10,159 nt of DNA from Candidatus Aminicenantota bacterium (GCA_003154255.1 PMCY01000120.1:1-10159); one strand, 5' to 3'; counted from the first letter of the stretch, positions 1 through 6,383 are shown. Notes: generated by a model not told the origin, from the sequence alone. Numbers and translations: made by a program.

Positions 1-44
1 CCGTCGATATTTTTTCGCTGGACGCTGTTCGTGGTCTTAGGCAT
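1..44 (-). CDS. Start of an unidentified protein, cut by the left edge
   Basis: An ATG at 44 (minus strand) is preceded by a strong Shine-Dalgarno sequence, AAGGAGG, with a spacer of 6 bases. It opens a frame that stays open to the window edge and reads MPKTTNSVQRKNID. The promoter at 221-249 and the long leader point at this start. The visible 14 codons are polar and show no signal peptide or membrane segment, which suggests a cytoplasmic protein, but no family can be recognised from so little. That it is a real gene is inferred from the ribosome binding site plus the upstream promoter, not from similarity. Confidence 0.6.
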   Translation of the reverse strand, partial: MPKTTNSVQRKNID

Positions 45-50
45 TGGAAT

Positions 51-57
51 CCTCCTT
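51..57 (-). promoter_or_regulatory. Ribosome binding site of the left-edge gene
   Basis: On the minus strand the sequence reads AAGGAGG followed by ATTCCA and the ATG at 44. This near-perfect Shine-Dalgarno match at good spacing is the main support for translation starting there. Confidence 0.65.
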
Positions 58-102
58 CAAATAAGGGAAAGTGCGGAACCGACGCTTGGCGGGGTGGGGT
101 TT

Positions 103-138
103 CCCGATCCTCGTCTCGAAAACGAGACGAAGGCCGGG
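103..138 (-). promoter_or_regulatory. Long hairpin in the leader of the left-edge gene
   Basis: The core is a perfect 8-bp stem, TCGTCTCG (111-118) and CGAGACGA (123-130), closed by an AAAA loop. It is extended by CC/GG (109-110 with 132-133) and CCCG/CGGG (103-106 with 135-138), interrupted only by small bulges, for about 14 pairs in all. It lies roughly 60 bases upstream of the start at 44, inside the transcript expected from the promoter at 221-249. No T-run follows on either strand, so it does not look like an ordinary terminator. It may be a leader structure (mRNA stability or attenuation) or a protein-binding palindrome. No known riboswitch family was recognised. Confidence 0.45.
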
Positions 139-200
139 CTTCACATTATCATAAAGGGGGCAGAGAACGAGGGCGAGGAAGAAGCACCGATGTGATTCGT

Positions 201-220
201 TTCGCGTCTCATGGCGCGAA
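201..220. promoter_or_regulatory. Dyad at the predicted transcription start (possible operator)
   Basis: TTCGCG (201-206) and CGCGAA (215-220) form a perfect 6-bp inverted repeat with 8 bases between them. The dyad starts directly after the -10 box at 221-226 and covers the expected transcription start near 212-215, which is a typical position for a repressor site. A 6-bp dyad can occur by chance, so this is only a candidate. Confidence 0.3.
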
Positions 221-249
221 TTTATAGCAGGAAAGAATCAGGCCGTCAA
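221..249 (-). promoter_or_regulatory. Sigma-70-type promoter for the left-edge gene
   Basis: On the minus strand the -35 box is TTGACG (244-249) and the -10 box is TATAAA (221-226), separated by exactly 17 bases. Each box matches consensus at five of six positions. The promoter begins right after the T-tract of the terminator at 260-303, so it restarts transcription where the peptidase transcript ends. The expected start near 212-215 gives a leader of about 170 bases before the ATG at 44. Confidence 0.7.
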
Positions 250-259
250 GAATTTATTG

Positions 260-303
260 AAAAAAATAAAAAAAGGCGGGGAGGGGACGCGCCCCTCCCC
301 GCC
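260..303 (-). terminator. Rho-independent terminator of the prolyl oligopeptidase gene
   Basis: Seven bases past the stop codon of the peptidase gene, the minus strand carries a perfect 12-bp GC stem (GGCGGGGAGGGG, 292-303, with its complement at 275-286) closed by a 5-base loop (287-291). A run of T interrupted by one A (260-274) follows. This is a textbook intrinsic terminator. The stem is perfectly self-complementary, but the T-tract is only on the minus-strand side, so it should stop leftward transcription. Confidence 0.93.
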
Positions 304-310
304 CGCCGGA

Positions 311-2434
311 TCACTTGTACGTCGGCGCCGCGCCCACGTTGAAGAGGAAGAACGCGTATTCGTCCGCGGTGGTCTCGATGGCTTTGCTGACGTTGCTCGA
401 GCCGTGCCCGGAGCGGGTCTCGATGCGGATGAGGACGGGGTTCGCGCCCTTGTGCTTCATCTGCAAAGTGGAGATGAATTTGAACGAATGGGCCGGCACC
501 ACCCGATCATCGTGATCGGCCGTCGTCGCCAGCGTGGCCGGATAGGCGACGCCCTCTTTGATGTTATGGAGCGGCGAGTACGCGGAGAGCCATTTGAAAT
601 CCTTCTCGTTGTCGCTCGATCCATACTCCACCACCCAGCCCCAGCCCACGGTGAATTTGTGGAAGCGGAGCATGTCCATGACGCCCACCGCCGGCAGGGC
701 CACCTTGAACAGCTCGGGCCGCTGGGTCATGACCGCGCCGACGAGAAGGCCGCCGTTCGATCCGCCTTCGATGCCCAGCTTGGCGCTGGACGTGTATTTT
801 TCGCCGATGAGGTACTCGGCCGCGGCGATGAAATCATCGAAGACGTTCTGCTTCTTGTCCAGCATGCCCGCCTTGTGCCAAGTCTCGCCGTATTCGCCGC
901 CGCCGCGCAGGTTGGGCTCGGCGTAAACGACGCCCTGCTCGAGGAGGGCGATGAGGAGCGGGTTGAAGTAGGGCGTGCTGCTGATATTGAATCCGCCGTA
1001 AGCGGTCAGGTAGCAAGGATTGGATCCGTCCAGGGCCAGGCCCTTCTTGTGGACGATGAACATCGGGACCCTGGTTTTGTCCTTGCTCTCGTAGAACACC
1101 TGCTTGGTCTCGAATTCCTCGGGGTTGAATTTGACTTCGGGCTTGCGGAAGATCTCGGAGGAACCGGAGGCGATATCGTATTTGTAGATGGTCGAGGGGA
1201 AGGTGAACGAGGTGAAGGTATAGAAAACCGTCTTGTCGTCGCGCCAGCCGCCGAAGCCGCCGGCCGTGCCCAGGGCGGGCATGACGATTTCGCGGACGGG
1301 CTGGCCGTCGAGGCCGAACTGGAAGGCCTTGGTGTTGGCGTCCTTGAGATACGTGCAGAAAAGCTGTCCGCCGGCCGTTCCGGCCGAGCCCAGGACCTCG
1401 GGCTTTTCAGGGATGATGACCGTCCAATTTTTCTTCTCCGCTTTCCGGGGGTCGATCAGGACGATTTTGCCGTTGGGCGCATCGAGGTTGGTTTGGACCA
1501 GGAACTTGTCCCCGACGTTGTCGATGACGCCGCTGTCATTGTCGAAGCCCTTGACCAGGAGTTGGAAAGGGGCGTCCTTTTTGGACAGATCTTTCCAATA
1601 GAGCTCCGTGCCGGACGTCCCCTCGCTCACGGTCAAAAAGACGTATTTCTCGTCCTCGCTCGTACCGGCGCCGAAATAGCGCAGGGGGTGGTCCTTGTCT
1701 TCGTAAACGAGGACATCCTTCTCCTGCCCATCGCCCAGCTTGTGGTAGAAGACCTTCTGGAATTCGTTCTTGGCCGTCAGCTCCTTGCCGACGGCCGGTT
1801 TGTCGTAGCCGCTGTAGAAGAATCCGTCCTTCCACCAGGCCGCCCCCGAGAACTTGTTCCACTGGATCCGGTCGGGCAGCTCCTTCTTGCCGGCGATCTC
1901 CATGACCCGGATCTCGGACCAGTCCGAACCCGCTTCGCCGCGCGAAATAGCCATGTATTTCCGATCGCCTGAGGGGCCCAGCAAGCCGATCCGGATTGTC
2001 CCATCGGCCGACAGGGCGTTGGGATCGATGAAAACTTCGGGCGTTCCTTCCAGTCCTTTCTGTACATAGTACACAGACTGGTTCTGGAGGCCGTTGTTTT
2101 TGGCGAAAAAGTACCATTCCCCGGCCCGGAAGGGCGAGGAAAAACGGGGGTAATTATAAATATCCGTCAGTCGTTTCTTGAGGGCCTCGCGGAAGGGGAT
2201 CTTCTGCAGGTAGGAGAAGGTCACCTCGTTCTGGGCCTTGACCCAGGCGGCGGTCTCGGCGGATTTATCATCTTCGAGCCAACGGTAGGGATCGGCGACC
2301 TTGGCGCCGAAATAGTCGTCCACCTGGTCGACCTTTTGGGTTACGGGATATTTCATGGGTTCAGCCTTTTTGCCGCAGCCGGGCAGGATGACGAGGGCCG
2401 CAACGGCCAGAACGAGAAAAATCTTCGCGCGCAT
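311..2434 (-). CDS. Prolyl oligopeptidase (family S9A), predicted lipoprotein
   Basis: Serine peptidase of the prolyl oligopeptidase family, which cleaves short peptides after proline. The 707-residue product has the family's usual length plus an N-terminal extension. Residues 1-20 form a lipoprotein signal ending in the lipobox LPGC (Cys20), so it should be lipid-anchored outside the cytoplasm rather than cytosolic. An N-terminal segment with the motif DPYRWLED (about 48-55) leads into a beta-propeller region (about 85-430), followed by an alpha/beta-hydrolase domain (about 440-700). The catalytic triad is visible: Ser559 in GGSNGG, Asp642 in DHDDRVVP and His677 in GHG. Arg644 matches the substrate-binding arginine of the family. 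The ATG at 2434 is chosen over an upstream ATG at 2476 because GGAGG (2441-2445) precedes it and it starts the signal peptide. It appears to be a single-gene transcript ending at the terminator at 260-303. A role in peptide scavenging in the periplasm is inferred. Confidence 0.95.
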   Translation of the reverse strand: MRAKIFLVLAVAALVILPGCGKKAEPMKYPVTQKVDQVDDYFGAKVADPYRWLEDDKSAETAAWVKAQNEVTFSYLQKIPFREALKKRLTDIYNYPRFSSPFRAGEWYFFAKNNGLQNQSVYYVQKGLEGTPEVFIDPNALSADGTIRIGLLGPSGDRKYMAISRGEAGSDWSEIRVMEIAGKKELPDRIQWNKFSGAAWWKDGFFYSGYDKPAVGKELTAKNEFQKVFYHKLGDGQEKDVLVYEDKDHPLRYFGAGTSEDEKYVFLTVSEGTSGTELYWKDLSKKDAPFQLLVKGFDNDSGVIDNVGDKFLVQTNLDAPNGKIVLIDPRKAEKKNWTVIIPEKPEVLGSAGTAGGQLFCTYLKDANTKAFQFGLDGQPVREIVMPALGTAGGFGGWRDDKTVFYTFTSFTFPSTIYKYDIASGSSEIFRKPEVKFNPEEFETKQVFYESKDKTRVPMFIVHKKGLALDGSNPCYLTAYGGFNISSTPYFNPLLIALLEQGVVYAEPNLRGGGEYGETWHKAGMLDKKQNVFDDFIAAAEYLIGEKYTSSAKLGIEGGSNGGLLVGAVMTQRPELFKVALPAVGVMDMLRFHKFTVGWGWVVEYGSSDNEKDFKWLSAYSPLHNIKEGVAYPATLATTADHDDRVVPAHSFKFISTLQMKHKGANPVLIRIETRSGHGSSNVSKAIETTADEYAFFLFNVGAAPTYK

Positions 2435-2466
2435 GGGGATCCTCCAATTCGACGATGATAGGGAAT

Positions 2467-2496
2467 TTTGTATCATACCCGCGCCCGGGGGGTCAA
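2467..2496 (-). promoter_or_regulatory. Possible promoter of the prolyl oligopeptidase gene
   Basis: On the minus strand TTGACC (2491-2496) is followed after 18 bases by TACAAA (2467-2472), about 33 bases upstream of the ATG at 2434. The -35 box is good and the -10 box is weak. A better-looking TATGAT (2472-2477) lies only 13 bases from the -35 box, too close for a normal pairing, so the exact -10 is uncertain. Confidence 0.35.
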
Positions 2497-2531
2497 ATGG
2501 GCGGAGTGTCCGGGCCTCCTAGTCCCTGTCC

Positions 2532-2559
2532 TTGACTTGGACCGCCCGCCGGGAATAAT
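2532..2559 (+). promoter_or_regulatory. Sigma-70-type promoter for the small membrane protein gene
   Basis: TTGACT (2532-2537) and AATAAT (2554-2559) are separated by 16 bases, each matching consensus at five of six positions. The start of transcription would fall near 2566, leaving a leader of a little over 20 bases that contains the Shine-Dalgarno GGAGG (2579-2583) before the ATG at 2589. Confidence 0.55.
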
Positions 2560-2588
2560 AGAATCCGGTTCGCCGCAGGGAGGACATC

Positions 2589-2948
2589 ATGAAGTTTACC
2601 GGAATTTTCGCCCTTGTCGTCGGGCTCTTGATGTTCGGTCAGTGGGCCGTCTCGCTGGCCACGGGCGGCGTTCCCGAACTCCAGACCGCCCCCCTGTCGA
2701 TCGGCTTCCATCTGGCCGCCGAAATTCTGACTTCGCTTGCCTTGATTCTGAGCGGCCTGGCGCTGTTGAAGAAGAAATCCTGGGGCCGGACTCTTTTTCT
2801 CGTGGCCGGAGGAATGGTCCTCTATTCCGTGATCAATAGCCCGGGCTATTTCGCCCAGCGGGGCCGGTGGCCCATGGTGGGGATGCTCGCGGTCATCTTT
2901 TTCCTGGCCGTCTTTCTTCTGATGGACGCGGCCCTGCGGAAGGAATAG
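2589..2948 (+). CDS. Small four-helix membrane protein, unknown function
   Basis: 119 residues, strongly hydrophobic, with four probable transmembrane helices (about 4-24, 37-60, 67-84 and 95-114). The connecting loops are short, and the KKKSWGR loop after helix 2 suggests that this side faces the cytoplasm. GGAGG at 2579-2583 lies 5 bases before the ATG and a promoter sits just upstream, so this is very likely a real gene. It is transcribed alone, divergent from the prolyl oligopeptidase and convergent with the aldolase gene, whose stop is only 6 bases away. No catalytic or ligand-binding motif is visible and no family was recognised. No intrinsic terminator is evident at its 3' end. Confidence 0.85.
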   Translation: MKFTGIFALVVGLLMFGQWAVSLATGGVPELQTAPLSIGFHLAAEILTSLALILSGLALLKKKSWGRTLFLVAGGMVLYSVINSPGYFAQRGRWPMVGMLAVIFFLAVFLLMDAALRKE

Positions 2949-2954
2949 CCGGGC

Positions 2955-4277
2955 TCACCACTTCTTGGCTTTTTTCGGCTCCATTTTTCGCAAGTCGAGC
3001 CCCTGCTCGAAGGCCCCGATCCGGTAGAGGCAGATCTCCCGCACCGACGAGGGATGGTGGAGGACTTCGCTCAGCGACTGATGCCCCACCGCCCAGACGC
3101 CCCCGCCCCGCACCACGACGACCTTGTATTCATGCAGCTTCTTGAGGAACGATTCCTCGTCCACGTCGGGCGGCAGGACGGGGATGACCAGGTACATGAA
3201 CGTCCCCTCGGCATCGACGGGGACGATGCGGTCGGAGACAGCCTCGTCGCCGGGATAGCGGAAATGCGAATGGGCTTCGGCCTCGGGCAGCCAGCAGTGC
3301 ATGATCGTCTGGAAATCGGTTTCGGCGTAGATGAGCTTATGCCGGGCCAATTCGCCCGTGTCGGTTTCCGCGGGCCGGAGCGGCAGGCGCCGCAGGGGGC
3401 TGCGCAAGTCCCTCGGCATGGAGGCCTTGGGCGCGTAGAGGATGTCGTGGACACCGCGCACGGACATCGAGCCGGTCTGGAAGGGCGAGAGGCGCGACTC
3501 GAAGACACGGGCGCCGGCCTTGTGGAATTCCCGGAGGATCTCGGTCTCCTCGGGAAAGTCGCAACAGGCATCGTCATCGATCGTGAAAGCATCGGGAAGA
3601 TAGGCCAGATGGGCCGCCGGGTCGGCCTGGATTTCCAGGCGCAGGGCTTCGACGTCGACCTTCAGCTTGCGGGCCGTCCGGACGACGGCGCCGGCGTTGT
3701 TGGCCACGCACTGTAGGAAGAAAGCCTCGGTCAGCGTCCGGGCCCGGACAAATGTGCCGTGGCCCTGGATGACGGTCGCCGGGTGGTCCTCCAGCCGCTT
3801 CGGAATAAGGGCGGCCATTTCGGGCGAGCCGCTGGGGACGGCAAACCAGTCGACGTGGACATGATCGCCCAAATGCTTCCGGCCCAGCGGATCGATGGGG
3901 ATGAAATCCGCCGGCTGGGCCGGCTTGGGCAGATCGTCCATCGTGGCGATCGACAGATCCTTGGTATGGGCGTGCATCGAGGCGCCGGCGCCCGGGATGG
4001 CCAGGATGCGCTGGTGGATATCGGTTTCGGAGGAGGCCTTGTAATAGCCGTAATCGGTTTCCGTGGCCGAAAGGAAGCAAATCTGGCTGGGATCGAGATC
4101 GCCCTTCTGCGACCCGGTGGCCGTGATCAGGATCATGTCCGCGCCGTCGGCGCCCCTGATCTTGACGGCCATGTTGCCGCTGTGGCTGTCCTGGATGTCG
4201 TAAAGCAGGGAGGCCCGGCCGATCGAACGGAACAAGGTCAGGATTTCCTCGCCGAGTGTCCAGGCGCGGCGGGTCAT
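2955..4277 (-). CDS. Class II aldolase/adducin-fold protein with two domains
   Basis: 440 residues, about twice the length of a single class II aldolase domain. The first half (about 8-215) carries the family's signature: GN (34-35), TGSQKGDL (54-61), Glu84 in SSETDIH, metal-ligand histidines His102 and His104 in MHAH, and His173 in QGHG. These match the catalytic glutamate and three zinc histidines of fuculose-1-phosphate aldolase in order and spacing. The second half (about 245-430) looks like a degenerate copy: TGSMSVR (268-274) resembles the GN-S-R motif, HCW (327-329) replaces the H-x-H pair, and GGG (391-393) replaces GHG. One metal site is therefore expected. The ATG at 4277 is chosen over one at 4352 because GGGAGGG (4282-4288) precedes it and it overlaps the AOR stop codon as ATGA, implying translational coupling. 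Substrate unknown: sugar-phosphate aldolase, epimerase and dehydratase-like activities all occur in this fold. Supplying or consuming an aldehyde for AOR is an inference from the coupling. Confidence 0.88.
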   Translation of the reverse strand: MTRRAWTLGEEILTLFRSIGRASLLYDIQDSHSGNMAVKIRGADGADMILITATGSQKGDLDPSQICFLSATETDYGYYKASSETDIHQRILAIPGAGASMHAHTKDLSIATMDDLPKPAQPADFIPIDPLGRKHLGDHVHVDWFAVPSGSPEMAALIPKRLEDHPATVIQGHGTFVRARTLTEAFFLQCVANNAGAVVRTARKLKVDVEALRLEIQADPAAHLAYLPDAFTIDDDACCDFPEETEILREFHKAGARVFESRLSPFQTGSMSVRGVHDILYAPKASMPRDLRSPLRRLPLRPAETDTGELARHKLIYAETDFQTIMHCWLPEAEAHSHFRYPGDEAVSDRIVPVDAEGTFMYLVIPVLPPDVDEESFLKKLHEYKVVVVRGGGVWAVGHQSLSEVLHHPSSVREICLYRIGAFEQGLDLRKMEPKKAKKW

Positions 4278-6136
4278 GACGCCCTCCCGGCCCGCGGCGC
4301 GATGGCTAGGTCCTCCAGGAGGGCCCGCGTCGGCCGCCCCTCCGAGTCCCATCCGCGGACCGAATAATAATCGCGGCGCATGCGCTCCTGGGCCTGCTCG
4401 GAAACCATTTTCTCCTCCCCGGCCACGACGATCGGCGTTTCGGCGAAACGCGGCGGCAGAGCGTCGTCGGCCGCGGTCGCGCCGGCCTCGACATTGAACA
4501 GGCGCTCCAGGGAGGCCACGCGGTTCTCAATCTCCTCGAGGCGGAACACGGAGAAATCCATTCCCGTGACCCCGGTCAGCATGCGCGACCAGGGGTCGCT
4601 GCCGAAGGCATATCCGGTGAAGCGGCAGACGCCCAGGCTGTCCTGGAGGATGCCGGTGTTCTGCATGTTGCGGATGGCGATGGGCGACTGGAGCAGGCTG
4701 AAGCGCGGGATCTCCTTGGTCCCGCCGAAGAAAGCCAGGGACACGGCGTAGCCGCCGCGCAAATGGCAGGCGCCCGAGGGCGAGGTCATATAGCCCAGGG
4801 CCTGGGTGAAGGACGCCCGCGGGTCGTAGGCCGGGAGCTCCAGCTTCTTGACGGTCATCGACAGGTCGGCGCGGCCGCAGCGCTCGGCCAGGCGGTATGA
4901 GCCCTCGGCCAGGAGGGCCCCCGCGCCGCGGCGATGGGCGGTGTCCACGGCCAGCTTTTCGAGCTCGGCCGCCGCGCCGAAGCGGAGATCCAGGCCACCC
5001 TCCTTTTCAGCGCCAAGGAGGCCGCGTTCGCCGAGCTCCATCGCGCAAGCGACGGTGCCGCCGAAGCTGATTGTGTCGATGCCCAATTCATTGCAGCGGT
5101 AATTGGCCGTGGTGATGGCGGCCAGGTCGTAGATGCCGCAGTCCGGGCCCATCAGGACCACGGTCTCATATTCGGGGCCCTCGCCCCGCTGGGTGCTTCC
5201 GTCGTCCCCGTCGATGCGGGTGTGCCGCTGGCAGCCGATGGGACAGAGATAACACCCGGCCGCCTTCTCCAGAATGGTCTTGGCGATGGTCTCACCGGAC
5301 ATCCGCTCCAGATCCTCCGGGCGGTGCGTGCAGTCCTGGAAGTTGCGGTGAGGCAGCATATTGATGACGTTGATGAGCTCGACCAGCCCGGCCGTGCCCA
5401 GCTCGCGCATGAGGCGCTTGGTCACGGGGGCCTGGCGCAGGAGATAGAGCGCCTGATCGTACCCGGATTGATAGCGCTCCTTGTCGTGGATCTGGATCTT
5501 TTCCTTGCCCTGCACGCGAATGGCCTTGAGATTCTTGCTGCCCCAGACCGCCCCCCCGCCGCAGCGCCCATAAACGCGATTCTTGTCGTTGCCGACGACG
5601 GCATAGAGAACAAGGTTCTCGCCGCCCGGACCGATGCAGAGGGCCCGCGGGCGGCTGCCCGCCTCGAACCCGGAGGTCAGCTCGTCGTTCGTCGCGTGGA
5701 TGTCCTGGCCCCAGAGATGGTGGGCGGGCAGGACCTCGATCTTGCCCGGGGCGATGTCGATCCAGACAGGCGAGTCCGCTTTGCCTTTAATGACCAAGGC
5801 GTCATAGCCGGCGGATTTGAACGTGTGTCCCCATCCGCCGCCCGAATTGGAGGTGCCGATCACTCCCGTCAGGGGCGACTTGAAGACCATATGCCCGCGA
5901 GCCGATGTCGGGGCGGTCGTGCCGATGAGCGGCGATGCGGCGATGACGACCACGTTATCCGGGCCGAGCGGATCGCACTGCGGATCGACGGCATCGTAAA
6001 AAAGACGCGTGGCCAATCCTCGCCCCCCCAAATAGTCGGCGACCAAGGCGGTATCGAGAGGCAGGACACGGGCGTCTCCTCCGGTCAGGTCGATTTCGAT
6101 GATTTTTCCGAAGAATCCGAAAGGCGCGGCGCTCAT
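4274..6136 (-). CDS. aor: Tungsten/molybdenum aldehyde:ferredoxin oxidoreductase
   Basis: Cytoplasmic AOR-family enzyme. It would oxidise an aldehyde to the carboxylate using a bis-pterin tungsten (or molybdenum) centre and pass electrons through one 4Fe-4S cluster to ferredoxin. The 620-residue length is typical. The N-terminal pterin-binding domain includes GGRGLATRLFYD (37-48), SARGHMVFKSPLTG (78-91), a glycine-rich stretch (98-103) and GSKNLKAI (199-206). Cluster ligands are Cys295, Cys298 and Cys302 (C-x2-C-x3-C) plus Cys504 in DSLGVC, which is also a DxxGxC pterin motif. A second such motif is NELGID (349-354). His458 lies 46 residues before Cys504, the same spacing as I recall between the active-site His448 and Cys494 of Pyrococcus AOR. 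GPEYET (320-325) likely holds the active-site glutamate. AAGGA lies 9 bases before the ATG. It is downstream of the NTPase and moaD genes and coupled to the aldolase gene. The metal and substrate subfamily (AOR, FOR, GAPOR, WOR or other) cannot be settled by eye. Confidence 0.96.
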   Translation of the reverse strand: MSAAPFGFFGKIIEIDLTGGDARVLPLDTALVADYLGGRGLATRLFYDAVDPQCDPLGPDNVVVIAASPLIGTTAPTSARGHMVFKSPLTGVIGTSNSGGGWGHTFKSAGYDALVIKGKADSPVWIDIAPGKIEVLPAHHLWGQDIHATNDELTSGFEAGSRPRALCIGPGGENLVLYAVVGNDKNRVYGRCGGGAVWGSKNLKAIRVQGKEKIQIHDKERYQSGYDQALYLLRQAPVTKRLMRELGTAGLVELINVINMLPHRNFQDCTHRPEDLERMSGETIAKTILEKAAGCYLCPIGCQRHTRIDGDDGSTQRGEGPEYETVVLMGPDCGIYDLAAITTANYRCNELGIDTISFGGTVACAMELGERGLLGAEKEGGLDLRFGAAAELEKLAVDTAHRRGAGALLAEGSYRLAERCGRADLSMTVKKLELPAYDPRASFTQALGYMTSPSGACHLRGGYAVSLAFFGGTKEIPRFSLLQSPIAIRNMQNTGILQDSLGVCRFTGYAFGSDPWSRMLTGVTGMDFSVFRLEEIENRVASLERLFNVEAGATAADDALPPRFAETPIVVAGEEKMVSEQAQERMRRDYYSVRGWDSEGRPTRALLEDLAIAPRAGRAS

Positions 6137-6166
6137 GGGGTTGATCCTTTAGATGATGGACTAATT

Positions 6167-6195
6167 AGAATACTAAAACCCCTCCGCCGGCACAA
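6167..6195 (-). promoter_or_regulatory. Possible internal promoter in front of the AOR gene
   Basis: On the minus strand TTGTGC (6190-6195) is followed after 17 bases by TATTCT (6167-6172), about 30 bases upstream of the AOR start codon and inside a locally AT-rich stretch that includes the palindrome CTAATTAG (6161-6168). The -35 match is weak (three of six) and the -10 moderate (four of six). It would let AOR and the aldolase gene be transcribed independently of the upstream genes. Confidence 0.3.
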
Positions 6196-6221
6196 CCGCT
6201 TAATGAGTGGTAAACGTCTTT

Positions 6222-6378
6222 GAAGCAGGCTCAGGGAGTTCGGGGGAAAACCCGTGCGACGACTGAGCGGGCATGGTTTTTCGCCGAAGGCGAAAAGAGG
6301 GAAAGAGGAGCGTCGGAGCGAGTTTTCCTCGCCGGGGAAAACGAGCGTGTTTTAACCCGAATTCCCTGAGCCTGCTTC
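6222..6378. repeat. 157-bp palindromic element with 23-bp terminal inverted repeats
   Basis: The outer arms, 6222-6244 and 6356-6378, are reverse complements at 22 of 23 positions, and the single difference (6238 against 6362) would still pair as G-U on the plus-strand RNA. Inside are two further hairpins: TTTTCGCC/GGCGAAAA (6278-6285 with 6289-6296, loop GAA) and a 9-bp stem around GTTTTCC/GGAAAAC (6322-6330 with 6334-6342). The element fills the gap between the moaD stop (6384) and the AOR promoter region, starting 5 bases after moaD. It has no coding potential, and I see no clear target-site duplication at its ends. It may be a miniature inverted-repeat element or extragenic palindromic repeat, or a structured RNA acting as terminator, processing site or regulatory leader. 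A molybdenum/tungsten-cofactor riboswitch would suit the position, but I could not match its consensus. Confidence 0.85.
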
Positions 6379-6383
6379 TAACA

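Noticed and set aside
257..1972. A 571-codon open frame on the plus strand opposite the prolyl oligopeptidase gene
   Set aside because: It is antisense to a gene with an intact catalytic triad, starts inside a terminator, and its arginine-, aspartate- and glycine-rich translation is typical of a high-GC shadow frame.
2472..2496. TATGAT as the -10 partner of TTGACC in front of the peptidase gene
   Set aside because: The spacer is only 13 bases, well short of the 16-18 needed, so a weaker TACAAA at 18 bases was preferred.
2943..2990. Shared bidirectional terminator between the converging small membrane protein and aldolase genes
   Set aside because: Only 3-4 bp stems can be drawn around the short gap, and the T-run at 2971-2976 lies in the aldolase coding region without a supporting hairpin.
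4278..4352. N-terminal extension of the aldolase-fold protein by 25 codons
   Set aside because: It lies inside the AOR coding region in another frame; the ATG at 4277 has a strong Shine-Dalgarno and the ATGA overlap typical of coupled genes.
4934..6223. A 429-codon open frame on the plus strand opposite AOR
   Set aside because: Antisense shadow of the AOR gene; its composition shows no domain and it has no ribosome binding site.
6222..6378. Firm identification as a molybdenum- or tungsten-cofactor riboswitch
   Set aside because: The location fits, but I could not match the conserved Moco motif bases by eye, and the near-perfect outer arms are unusual for that family; kept only as a hypothesis.
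6222..6378. Ordinary intrinsic terminator for moaD
   Set aside because: Neither the outer arms nor the inner hairpins are followed by a proper T-run on the minus strand.
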